A stretch of 64,000 nt of DNA from Pseudomonas sp. QS1027. GTDB lineage: Bacteria; Pseudomonadota; Gammaproteobacteria; Pseudomonadales; Pseudomonadaceae. Shown piece after piece: positions 27,606-36,269 of this stretch (positions within the stretch are counted from its first letter, which is position 1; the number at the start of each line of letters is the position of its first letter). The position numbers were made by a program, and so were the translations under genes. The notes beneath the pieces were generated by a model. The model made no database searches, was not told the origin of the DNA, and worked only from the letters and a program-made list of their open reading frames with translations. The stretch lies in the NCBI RefSeq assembly GCF_002814235.1, contig NZ_PHSU01000014.1, positions 62,001 to 126,000 of the forward strand. The letters run 5' to 3'.

Positions 27606-30600
27606 ATGACGGTCAAAGGGATTCTGGACGAGCTTCGCGAAGGCCGGCTGACGCTCGAGCAGGCCAGGTCGCGCTTGCAGCAGTTGCAGGCGCCGGGCCC
27701 GTTGGCGGCGGTGCAAGAGGCGCCGCAGACTTCGAGCAACGATATCGACGATATCGCCATTATCAGCATGGCCGGGCGCTTTCCACGGGCCGCCAGCGTC
27801 GAGCAGTTCTGGGACAACCTGCGGGCCGGCGTCGACGGCATCACCGAGGTGCCCAAGGGCCGCTGGGACCCGGACCAGTACTTTTCCGCGCAGAAGGGTG
27901 CGCCGGGCAAGGCCTATTGCCGTTGGGGCGGTTTTATCGACGATGTCGACCGCTTCGACCCGGTGTTCTTCGGTATTTCGCCACGCGAAGCCCAGTTGAT
28001 GGATCCCCAGGAACGCCTGTTGCTCCAGGTGGCCTGGACCCTGTTCGAGCGCATCGGCTACACCCGCGCGCACCTGGGCGCGGCCTATGGCGGCGAGGTC
28101 GGGGTGTTTACCGGTTCGATGTACCAGCAGTACCACGCCTTCGACACGGACCTGCCGAGGAAGGCCGCCATCGCCATGTCGTCCAATGCGAGCATGGCCA
28201 ACCGTATTTCGCATTTCTTCAACCTGTCGGGCCCCAGCCTGGCGCTCGACACCATGTGTTCCTCCGCGGCCACGGCGCTGCACCTGGCCTGTGAAAGCCT
28301 GCGCCATGGCACGTGCCGGATGGCGCTGGTGGGGGCGGCGAACCTGTCGATCCACCCGTTCAAGTACATCGCCCTGTGCCAGGCCCAGTTGCTTGCCAGC
28401 GACCCCTCGGTGCGGGCCTTCGGGCAAACCGACGGTTTCCTCCCGGGCGAGGTGGTCGGCGCGGTGTTGCTCAAGCCCTTGCGCCAGGCCATCGCCGACG
28501 GCGATCCGATCGTCGCGCTGATCAAGTCCAGCGCCGTCAGTCACAAGGGCTATACGCCAGGGTTCAGCGTGCCGAGTGCCGAGGCCGTGCAGAACCTGCT
28601 GACGCGGCACTTCCAGGCGGCCGGGGTGGACGCCGCGACGGTGGATTATGTCGAGACCTCGGCATCGGGCGCCGATCTCGGCGATGTGGCCGAGTTCCAG
28701 GCCCTGCGGGCGGTCTATGGCCAGCGCCACGCGCAACTGCCGCTGTGCCATACCGGTTCGGTCAAGTCCAATATCGGCCATGCCGAGGCGGCGATCGGCA
28801 TTGCCCAACTGATCAAGGTCGCCTGCCAACTGCGGGACAAGGTGCGTGTGCCGTCGATCCGGCTCGATCCCCTCAACCCCGGGGTGCGCGCCGATGAAGT
28901 GCCGCTGCGGGCCCAGCGCAGCCTGGAGCCCTGGGCGCATCCCAGCGACACGCTGTCGCCGACGGACTGGGCGACGCCTCGGCGTGCGGCGATCCATACC
29001 TTCGCGGCGGGTGGCAGCAACGCGCATATCCTGCTGGAGGAGTATCGCCCGGCCGTGGGGGCCGACGAGCCGCTGATCGAGCAGGCCGACAGCGGCCCGT
29101 GGCTGCTGGTATTTTCCGCCGCCACGCCGGAGCGCCTGCAACGACTGGTCGGGGAGATGCGCCAGGCCCTGGCGGCGCTCGCGCCCGTCAACCTCGGTGA
29201 TCTCGCCCATACCCTGGCCGAGGGCCGGGAAGCCCTGGCCTGTCGGATCGCCTGGGTCTTGCCGCAGGCGCAGGCGCTGGATGATTCGTTGCGCGAGGCC
29301 GGGGCGTTTCTGGCCGAACCGCATGGGGGCCTTGAGACCGCCCGGTTCCAGTACGCCTATCTCGATGCGCTCGACCCGCTCGCGGTAGCGCCCCGGGTGT
29401 CATTGACCCTCGACGAGCAGGCGGCGGCCTGGGTGCGTGGCGAGATCAGCCTGCAAAGCGCCCGGGGCGCTTCGCGCAATGGCGGCGGCCGGCGGATCCT
29501 GGCACTGCCGACCTATCCCTTCGCCAACCAGCTCTGCTGGTTGCCCGTCTCGGTGCCGACGACCCTGGCTGAATCCGAGCCGACGCCTGAGGCAACGGCG
29601 TCCGAGCCTCTCGACGACTCGATCGAGACGCTGGTCCGTGAACAGATTGGCGCCCTGACGCAGATCGAGCCGCAGGCGTTGCAGTTGGGCAAGGCGCTGC
29701 TCGAATATGGGCTGAACTCGGTGACCATGATGGTGCTGTCCTCGTGCCTGTGCCAGGCATTTGCGGTCGCGGACGAAAACCGTGACGGCAGTCGCCTCGC
29801 GCAATGTCGCACGGCCAGTGAAATGATTACCCTGCTGGCCGGGCTGGCGCCGGACCCGGTCGCCGAACCGGCAGCCCGGGACGAGTCGCCGCTGAACCTC
29901 GCGGCGCCGGTCGAGACGCCGTATATCGCCTCCGAGCACTTGCAGCTTTACCACCGCAATGGCTATGCCTTTGCTTTCGCCAATGACGCCCCGGCCGCCA
30001 TCGCCAGCCTGTCTGCCGGCAAGCGCGGTGTCGTGGTGGGGGCGGGGCCGGCGGGCCTGGTGGCGGCGCTGACGCTGGCGGCAAACGGCTACGACGAAGT
30101 GCTGGTGGTGGAAAAGCGCACCGCGATCAATCGCATGCAGATGGTCACGCTGTACCGTCACACCTTGCCGTATCTCAAGCGCATCGGCGTGCTGGACGCG
30201 GTCGTGCGTCGGGCCTCGCCGATTGCCCGGCACGACTTCTACCTGAATATGGCCGGGCGCCGTACCCGTTATTACTCTCGCCAGTTGCCGCCGGGTGTCC
30301 TCGACAGCATCGATCCGCAGCTGGGGTACGGCGATGAAGCGATTGCCGAGCTGTTTGTCGGCGAGTCGGTCATGGCGATTTCCCTGGCGGACTTGCAGGA
30401 CGTGCTGATGGAAGTCGCGCTCGCCCGGGGTGTGCGCTTCATGGCCGACCGGCAGGCGACGGTGGTGGCCGATGAGCGGGTCGAGAACACCTGGCAACTG
30501 CTGCTGGGCGAGCACGGCCATGAGCCGTCGCGTCGCCTTGGCGCGGATCTCCTGGTCCTCGCGGACGGTGCCCGTAGCCAGGTGGCCCAGGCGGCGGGTA

Positions 30601-31202
30601 TCGACTATGGGTTCTGTGACTCGACCCGTGCCGAAAGCTGGTACGTCTATCACTGTGCCAGTCGCCTGGACACTTCGTGGTTGAACTACGAGTTCTCCTT
30701 CGACCAGGCCGGCCATCTCGACCACTGCGCCTTCGGCCTGGCCTACCCACGGCGCAACGAGTTTGGCGTGGCGTTCTACAGCAGCCGCGAGACGTTGCCC
30801 GAGCTTGCGTTGTTCAACGAGAAAGCCGATTTTTTTGCCCGCTCCTGGGGCGTCGGCCATGACGGCATGAACTGGCTGACTCAGCGTATCGAAGTGCGCC
30901 AGAGCCTGGCGCAGCGCGTGCAGCAGGGCAATCTGCTGCTGGTCGGCGACGCCGCCGGTACCGGCTCGCCGAACGCCGGGCTGGGCTCGGGCCTGGCGAT
31001 TTCCGCCTACGGCTGGGCCCTGGACGAGTACTGCCGGCGGGCGCGGCATGACCGCGAGGCGGCCGGCGAGTTTTATCAGACCACGGCCAGCCGCTACCCC
31101 CTGGCCTGGCAACAGCGCTCGGCGCTGATCTGGGATGAAATTCTCGGCTTGGCCGGCAGCCCCGTGCCGGCGCGGGAGATCGGTCGGAGAACCGGAACAT
31201 GA
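27606..31202 (+). CDS. mmpE: MmpE: non-elongating KS, atypical ACP and FAD monooxygenase fusion
   Basis: Fusion of 1198 residues. A KS occupies about 45-480 (Cys218 in DTMCSSAA), but the canonical VEAHGTGT is VETSASGA. The catalytic His is therefore Ser352 and condensation is unlikely, although NIGH is kept. The post-KS linker LPTYPFANQLCW lies near 640. An ACP-like domain near 705 has YGLNSVTMM, with Asn before Ser705. From about 800 there is an FAD-dependent monooxygenase: VVVGAGPAGLV (Gly812), ADGARS and LLVGDAAGTGSPNAGLG. Literature as I recall assigns the C-terminal oxidoreductase to the 10,11-epoxidation of pseudomonic acid. The domain layout suggests substrate presented on or docked at the KS-ACP part. 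The stop overlaps mupL (ATGA). Confidence 0.92.
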   Translation: MTVKGILDELREGRLTLEQARSRLQQLQAPGPLAAVQEAPQTSSNDIDDIAIISMAGRFPRAASVEQFWDNLRAGVDGITEVPKGRWDPDQYFSAQKGAPGKAYCRWGGFIDDVDRFDPVFFGISPREAQLMDPQERLLLQVAWTLFERIGYTRAHLGAAYGGEVGVFTGSMYQQYHAFDTDLPRKAAIAMSSNASMANRISHFFNLSGPSLALDTMCSSAATALHLACESLRHGTCRMALVGAANLSIHPFKYIALCQAQLLASDPSVRAFGQTDGFLPGEVVGAVLLKPLRQAIADGDPIVALIKSSAVSHKGYTPGFSVPSAEAVQNLLTRHFQAAGVDAATVDYVETSASGADLGDVAEFQALRAVYGQRHAQLPLCHTGSVKSNIGHAEAAIGIAQLIKVACQLRDKVRVPSIRLDPLNPGVRADEVPLRAQRSLEPWAHPSDTLSPTDWATPRRAAIHTFAAGGSNAHILLEEYRPAVGADEPLIEQADSGPWLLVFSAATPERLQRLVGEMRQALAALAPVNLGDLAHTLAEGREALACRIAWVLPQAQALDDSLREAGAFLAEPHGGLETARFQYAYLDALDPLAVAPRVSLTLDEQAAAWVRGEISLQSARGASRNGGGRRILALPTYPFANQLCWLPVSVPTTLAESEPTPEATASEPLDDSIETLVREQIGALTQIEPQALQLGKALLEYGLNSVTMMVLSSCLCQAFAVADENRDGSRLAQCRTASEMITLLAGLAPDPVAEPAARDESPLNLAAPVETPYIASEHLQLYHRNGYAFAFANDAPAAIASLSAGKRGVVVGAGPAGLVAALTLAANGYDEVLVVEKRTAINRMQMVTLYRHTLPYLKRIGVLDAVVRRASPIARHDFYLNMAGRRTRYYSRQLPPGVLDSIDPQLGYGDEAIAELFVGESVMAISLADLQDVLMEVALARGVRFMADRQATVVADERVENTWQLLLGEHGHEPSRRLGADLLVLADGARSQVAQAAGIDYGFCDSTRAESWYVYHCASRLDTSWLNYEFSFDQAGHLDHCAFGLAYPRRNEFGVAFYSSRETLPELALFNEKADFFARSWGVGHDGMNWLTQRIEVRQSLAQRVQQGNLLLVGDAAGTGSPNAGLGSGLAISAYGWALDEYCRRARHDREAAGEFYQTTASRYPLAWQQRSALIWDEILGLAGSPVPAREIGRRTGT

Positions 31203-32056
31203 CCTTGACCACCCACGATGGCCTGGTGCTGGAGGTGCTGAGCACCCGGTCGCAACCTTCTACGCTGGTGTTCGTCAACGCCCTGGGGATCGGCAGCGCC
31301 GTGACCGCCGGGCTCGCCGCTGCATTGCAGGCAGCCGGCCTGGGTTTTGTCACCTGGGACCGTCGTGGCCTGCCGGGTGCCTACGACACGCGTTTTCGCG
31401 AGTATCGGCTGGCGGACCAGGTCAGCGACCTGGAGCAACTCTTCGAGCAGCTGCCACCGGGACCTGTGGTGCTGGCCGCCTGGTGCACCGGGATCAACAC
31501 CGCACTGGCCTTTGCCCATAAATGGCCAGAACGGGTCCAGGCGTCGGTGCTGTTCAACAGTCCGAATTTTTTCGAAAGCCGCTACAGCGGTGTCGCCGGT
31601 GATGCGATTGGCAAGGTCAGCCGCATCCTGGTGGAGGACGAGTCCAAGCTGGAATTTCTCTACCACACCATCTTCGCCAGCAACACCGAGCAGGCCGGAG
31701 CCCGCCTGACCGGCCTGGGCGATGAACATATCCGCGGCCTGGTGGAGGCACCGTTCAAGAGCGGGCCCGAGGCCCTGTTGCGCTATATGCACCTGATCCG
31801 GGGCGCCGGCGAACCCCGGGTCGATGCGTCATGGTGTTCGGCCATCACGGTGCCGACCCTGGTGGTCGGAGGCCGGCAGGACTCCATGGTGGCCTTCGAG
31901 GATTCCCTCAACCTGGCGCGCATTTTACCCCGGGGTCGGTCCCGGATCATGGACGGGTGGGGGCACTACAACCTTTTCACCGATACACAGGAGACGGTGA
32001 CTGAGGTTATCCTGCCGTTTCTCGAAACGCTGGACGCGTTCGGTCAACGTCGCTGA
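31199..32056 (+). CDS. mupL: Alpha/beta-hydrolase MupL with cysteine at the nucleophile elbow
   Basis: Single-domain alpha/beta-hydrolase of 285 residues. The nucleophile elbow reads AAWCTGINT, so Cys96 takes the place of the usual Ser in GxSxG. Acid and base candidates are VVGGRQDSMV (Asp) and GWGHYNLF (His). A WDRRGLPGAYD segment forms the oxyanion region. Its role in mupirocin assembly is not evident from sequence; chain release, editing of stalled chains or an ester transfer are possible. MupV carries a related domain with the same Cys. The gene overlaps mmpE and ends 46 bp before mupM. Confidence 0.85.
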   Translation: MTLTTHDGLVLEVLSTRSQPSTLVFVNALGIGSAVTAGLAAALQAAGLGFVTWDRRGLPGAYDTRFREYRLADQVSDLEQLFEQLPPGPVVLAAWCTGINTALAFAHKWPERVQASVLFNSPNFFESRYSGVAGDAIGKVSRILVEDESKLEFLYHTIFASNTEQAGARLTGLGDEHIRGLVEAPFKSGPEALLRYMHLIRGAGEPRVDASWCSAITVPTLVVGGRQDSMVAFEDSLNLARILPRGRSRIMDGWGHYNLFTDTQETVTEVILPFLETLDAFGQRR

Positions 32057-32102
32057 AACGGGTGGCGTTCGGTTCTTTGGATTTTATCGACAGGTGTGGC
32101 TG

Positions 32103-35100
32103 ATGAGTACGGAAGGAAGTGGGCCGGTCAGGTTTCCGGCAATGGAAGATGCGGTGCTTGAACGCTGGGAAAAGGAAAAGACGTTCGAGAAGTCCATCAG
32201 TGCGCGCGAAGGCAAGCAGGTCTATGTCTTTTATGACGGTCCTCCGTTCGCCACCGGGCTGCCCCATTACGGTCATATTCTCACTTCCTATATCAAGGAC
32301 GTCATTCCGCGCTACCAGACCATGCTCGGCAAGCAGGTGCCCAGGCGTTGGGGCTGGGACTGCCACGGGCTGCCGGTCGAGTTCGAAGTCGAGAAGGCCC
32401 TGGGCTTCAAGTCCAAGCGCGACATCCTCGACTTCGGCGTCAGCGAGTTCAACGATGCCTGCAAGGGCCTGGTGCTCAAGTACGCGGACGACTGGCGGGC
32501 CTTTGTCAATCGGATGGGCCGCTGGGTGGATTTCGACGGCGCCTACAAGACGATGGACAACGACTACATGGAATCCGTGCTCTGGGGCTTCAAGACCCTG
32601 CACGACAAAGGCCATGTCTACGAAGGCGGCAAGATCGTGCCGTACTGCGTGCGTTGCCAGACAGTCCTGTCGAACTTCGAAGCGCGCCTGGACGATGCGT
32701 TCCGGCCACGGCGCGACATGTCCGCCTATGTGAAATTCAAGGAGCAGGGCAGCGCCAACAGCTATTTCCTCGCCTGGACGACCACCCCCTGGACCCTGCC
32801 GGCGAACGTCGCCCTGGCCGTGGCGGCCGACCAGAACTATGTCTGCATCGAGCATGAGGAGGAGCGCCTGTGGCTGGCCGAAGGTTGCCTCGGCGGCCTG
32901 TTCGACGAGCCCGTGATCGTTGAGCGCTGTACCGGGGCCGAGCTTGCCGGCCGGCGTTATGTGCCGGTGATCGGCGAGGCCATCGATCCCCTGGCCTATC
33001 GTCTGGTCACCGCGGATTTCGTGCAGATGGGCGACGGCTCCGGCATCGTCCATATCGCCCCGGCGTTCGGTGAGGACGATGCCTTGCTCGGCCAGCAGTA
33101 CGAACTGCCGGCGCCCAATCCGGTGCGCGATGACGGCACGTTCGCCGACTCGGTGCCGGCTTACGCGGGGCAGAACATCTTCGAAGCGACGCCACGCATC
33201 CTCGCCGACCTGAAAAAAGCCGGCCTGTTGTTCAAGCAGGAACAGATCGAGCACAACTATCCGCACTGCTGGCGTTGTGACAATCCGTTGATCTACCGCG
33301 CGGTGGAGTCCTGGTTTATCCGCGCCTCGGCCTTGCGCGAGCAACTGGTGGAAAACAACAGCCGGGTCAACTGGGTGCCCGAGCATGTGAAGGAAGGGCG
33401 CTTCGGCGACTGGATTCGCAATGCCCGTGACTGGGCGGTGTCGCGCAACCGCTTCTGGGGCGCACCGATCCCGGTCTGGCGTTGCGACCAGTGTCCGACG
33501 ATCGAGGTCATGGGCAGCATTGCCGATATCGAACGCCGCTCCGGGCACAAGGTCGAGGACCTGCACGTGCCACACATCGACCAGCATAAATTTGCCTGCC
33601 AGGCCTGCGACGGCACCATGAGCCGGGTGACCGGGGTGTTCGACTGCTGGTTCGAGTCGGGCGCGATGCCGTTCGCCAGTCGGCACTATCCGTTCGAGAA
33701 CAAGCTCGAGTTCGAGAACACCTTTCCTTCGGACTTCATTGTCGAATACCTGGCGCAGACCCGCGGCTGGTTCTACACGATGATGGTCATCTCCACCGGT
33801 TGCTTCGGCCAGAATCCGTTCAAGAATGCCATGTGCCATGGTGTCATCCTGGCCAAGGACGGGCGCAAGATGTCCAAGCGCCTGAAGAACTATCCCAACC
33901 CGATGGAGCTGATGCAGGTCCACGGTTCGGATGCCTTGCGCGTGGCCTTGCTGGCCTCGCCGGTGTGCAAGGGCGAGGACATCAAGTTCAGCGAGGAGTC
34001 GGTCCGCGATGTGGTGCGGCGCTTCCACCTGTTGTTCTGGAACTGCCTGCAGTTCTACAAGACCTTCACCGAGATCGATGGCTTCGTGCCGACGGGCGAT
34101 CTGGCCCAGGCCCGTGACAACGTCCTCGATCACTACCTGCTGCACGAGCTGGCGGTGCTGGAGACGGACATCGGGGTCTGGATGGAGTCGCTGGACTTTT
34201 CCAAGATATATGCGCGCATCGAAGTCTTCATCAATGTCCTGAGCACCTGGTACCTGCGTTTGAACAAGCCGCGTATCTGGCGCGAGGGGCTCGATGCCGA
34301 CAAGCGCCAGTGCTACGAGGTGCTGCATTACAGCCTGTCGAACTTCGCCCGCTTGCTGGCGCCGTTCATGCCGTTCCTGGCCGAGGCGGTGTTCACCGAG
34401 CTGGGCTATGAGGGCTCGGTGCATCTGGAAGACTGGCCGCGGATTGACCGCCAGTACGTGTCCCACGAACTGGCGGGGGAAATGAGCAGCCTGCGTAACC
34501 TGGTCGCCTGCGTGCGTAATGTGCGGGAAACCAACTCGGTCTCGCAGAAGTTTCCGTTGCGCAGCATCCGCGTGGCGGGTATCGAGGCCGCGGTACTGGA
34601 GCGTTATGCGCAGTTCCTCCAGGAAGAGCTCAACGTCAAGCAGGTCGAATGGGCTGGCGATGCCGGCGCATGGGCCGAGCCGGTGGTGGTGCTGACCTTC
34701 TCGTTACTCGGCAAGCGCCTGGGGCAGGCGATGAAAACCGTGACCGGTGCGGTCAAGTCCGGCAACTACCGGATCGAGGACGATGGGGCGCTGGTCGCCG
34801 CCGGCGAGCGGATCCTGCCCCATGAGTTCGAACGCCGCCTGACGGTGCGCGACAACCAGAGCAACGTCGGCATCGTCGAGAACATGGTGGTCTGGCTGGA
34901 CCTGGATATCGATGCCTCGCTCAAGCGCGAGGGGGCGGTGCGCGAGCTCAATCGACGGTTGCAGGACCTGCGCAAGCAAGCGCGCCTGGGTTACACCGAG
35001 AAGGTCGATATTGCCGTGCTCGGGGGCGCCTATGTGGACGAGATCCTGGTCCATCACGGCGACTGGCTCAAGGGCCAGCTCCTGGCCTTGAATGTCTTGC

Positions 35101-35195
35101 GCAGCGACCTGGAGGATGCCCTGGCGGTGGATGAGGTCGAGCTGCCGGAAGGCGACCCGGTGCGTATCCAGCTGCGGCGTACCGCCCAGGCCTGA
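32103..35195 (+). CDS. mupM: Mupirocin-resistant isoleucyl-tRNA synthetase MupM (IleRS2 type)
   Basis: Class I aminoacyl-tRNA synthetase of 1030 residues. The HIGH-type motif is PHYGH (His55-His58), the editing domain shows TTTPWTLPANVALAV and GSGIVHIAPAFGEDD, and the second signature is KMSKR (589-593). The sequence is of the eukaryotic-like IleRS family (DCHGLPVEFEVEKALG, RRWGWDCHG), distinct from the housekeeping bacterial form, and is the expected target-replacement resistance. I chose ATG 32103; GTG at 32094 would add three residues. It sits inside the biosynthetic operon, so resistance is co-expressed with production. The strongest single marker that the cluster makes a pseudomonic acid. 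Confidence 0.96.
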   Translation: MSTEGSGPVRFPAMEDAVLERWEKEKTFEKSISAREGKQVYVFYDGPPFATGLPHYGHILTSYIKDVIPRYQTMLGKQVPRRWGWDCHGLPVEFEVEKALGFKSKRDILDFGVSEFNDACKGLVLKYADDWRAFVNRMGRWVDFDGAYKTMDNDYMESVLWGFKTLHDKGHVYEGGKIVPYCVRCQTVLSNFEARLDDAFRPRRDMSAYVKFKEQGSANSYFLAWTTTPWTLPANVALAVAADQNYVCIEHEEERLWLAEGCLGGLFDEPVIVERCTGAELAGRRYVPVIGEAIDPLAYRLVTADFVQMGDGSGIVHIAPAFGEDDALLGQQYELPAPNPVRDDGTFADSVPAYAGQNIFEATPRILADLKKAGLLFKQEQIEHNYPHCWRCDNPLIYRAVESWFIRASALREQLVENNSRVNWVPEHVKEGRFGDWIRNARDWAVSRNRFWGAPIPVWRCDQCPTIEVMGSIADIERRSGHKVEDLHVPHIDQHKFACQACDGTMSRVTGVFDCWFESGAMPFASRHYPFENKLEFENTFPSDFIVEYLAQTRGWFYTMMVISTGCFGQNPFKNAMCHGVILAKDGRKMSKRLKNYPNPMELMQVHGSDALRVALLASPVCKGEDIKFSEESVRDVVRRFHLLFWNCLQFYKTFTEIDGFVPTGDLAQARDNVLDHYLLHELAVLETDIGVWMESLDFSKIYARIEVFINVLSTWYLRLNKPRIWREGLDADKRQCYEVLHYSLSNFARLLAPFMPFLAEAVFTELGYEGSVHLEDWPRIDRQYVSHELAGEMSSLRNLVACVRNVRETNSVSQKFPLRSIRVAGIEAAVLERYAQFLQEELNVKQVEWAGDAGAWAEPVVVLTFSLLGKRLGQAMKTVTGAVKSGNYRIEDDGALVAAGERILPHEFERRLTVRDNQSNVGIVENMVVWLDLDIDASLKREGAVRELNRRLQDLRKQARLGYTEKVDIAVLGGAYVDEILVHHGDWLKGQLLALNVLRSDLEDALAVDEVELPEGDPVRIQLRRTAQA

Positions 35196-35264
35196 CGCAG
35201 CCGGCCGATACCGTCGCCCCGGGATTGAAGGGCGACGGTCCGGTTGCCGTGGAGGAGGGTGGCG

Positions 35265-36131
35265 ATGGAACGCGGGTTGTCATTGCCGGCTGGTGAGATA
35301 CAGATCTGGGTCTGTCGCGACGAAGCGATCGACGATCCGCAATTGCTCCGCTACTACGAGTCAATGCTGTGCGCCGCCGAGCGCGAGCGTCTGGCACAGT
35401 TCCATTTTGCCCGTCACCGTCATCAGTACCTGGTCACCCGGGCGCTGGTGCGGCACGTGCTGTCACTCTATCGCCCCGACATCGGCCCCGGCCTTTGGCA
35501 GTTCGGCAGCAATGCCCATGGCAAGCCGGAGATCGCCCCAGGGCTTGAACCGGCACTGCGCTTCAACGTTTCCCACACCGACGGCCTGGTGGTCATGGCA
35601 ATCTCGCGCCAGGAAGTCGGGATCGACGTCGAGAATACCCGGCGGGAGGGCGAGTGGCTGCCGGTTGCCCAGCGGTTTTTCGCGCCGGTGGAGTGGCAGG
35701 ACGTGCAGCAGCGTGATCTGGCGCAACGCCAGCGACGCTTTTTCGAACTGTGGACGCTCAAGGAGGCCTATGTGAAGGCCCGCGGCACGGGACTCTCGCT
35801 GGCGTTCGACTCTTTTGCCTTTCGCCTGGGCAGACCATGCGCCGAGACCCTTGAATTCAGCGCGATGGACGACTGTCAGGGCCACTGGCGATTCTGGTCG
35901 GGCCGGCTCCTCGATCAATTCTGCCTGGCCCTGGCGGCGCCGGGCCGCGTCCAGGGGCCAGGGCTGTCGCTGAGCGTGGGGGAGATCGTCCCCGGGGTGG
36001 AAATCCGCGATATCCATTGCGTCTGCCACTGGCATGACCGTTTCGCCAGCCCCTTGCGCGGCGTGGCTTTGCCGGCGATTGCCCGACCTTCCCTGACCCT
36101 TCGAGCGGCCCCGACCTATCAGTGCTTATAG
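35265..36131 (+). CDS. mupN: Sfp-type phosphopantetheinyl transferase MupN
   Basis: Protein of 288 residues with the two PPTase signatures: VGIDVENTRR (about 120-130) and FFELWTLKEAYVKARGTGLSL. It converts the apo carrier proteins and PKS ACP domains of the cluster to holo form, using coenzyme A. ATG 35265 is supported by GGAGG ending 6 nt before it. The region after about residue 240 has no recognisable motif. The last codons (PTYQCL) and stop lie inside the lux-box-like element at 36114-36133, so the operator of the next operon is also coding sequence. Confidence 0.93.
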   Translation: MERGLSLPAGEIQIWVCRDEAIDDPQLLRYYESMLCAAERERLAQFHFARHRHQYLVTRALVRHVLSLYRPDIGPGLWQFGSNAHGKPEIAPGLEPALRFNVSHTDGLVVMAISRQEVGIDVENTRREGEWLPVAQRFFAPVEWQDVQQRDLAQRQRRFFELWTLKEAYVKARGTGLSLAFDSFAFRLGRPCAETLEFSAMDDCQGHWRFWSGRLLDQFCLALAAPGRVQGPGLSLSVGEIVPGVEIRDIHCVCHWHDRFASPLRGVALPAIARPSLTLRAAPTYQCL

Positions 36132-36160
36132 GTTTGGCCGGCGGCGCTTTTGGTTATTCT
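36114..36160 (+). promoter_or_regulatory. Lux-box-like operator and promoter upstream of mupO
   Basis: ACCTATCAGTGCTTATAGGT (36114-36133) differs from the macpA box at two positions and keeps perfect ACCTAT/ATAGGT arms. It overlaps the end of mupN. The hexamer TATTCT (36155-36160) lies 41 nt after the start of the box, as at macpA. The predicted transcript start near 36167 leaves a leader of about 100 nt before mupO. It is the likely promoter for mupO-mupW. Confidence 0.75.
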
Positions 36161-36269
36161 TTTTCCCTCGGGTGGCTGCCAGCACCGCTGGTCGTCCGTC
36201 CGCCGCGATTCGCCGTGGCTTCGGTGAACGGGCGGGGCGGAGCCACTAACGGGATTCGGGAGAACAGCG

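Noticed and set aside
32007..34466. Long minus-strand open frame opposite mupM
   Set aside because: The plus strand carries a fully motif-complete isoleucyl-tRNA synthetase; the antisense product is low-complexity and unrecognisable.
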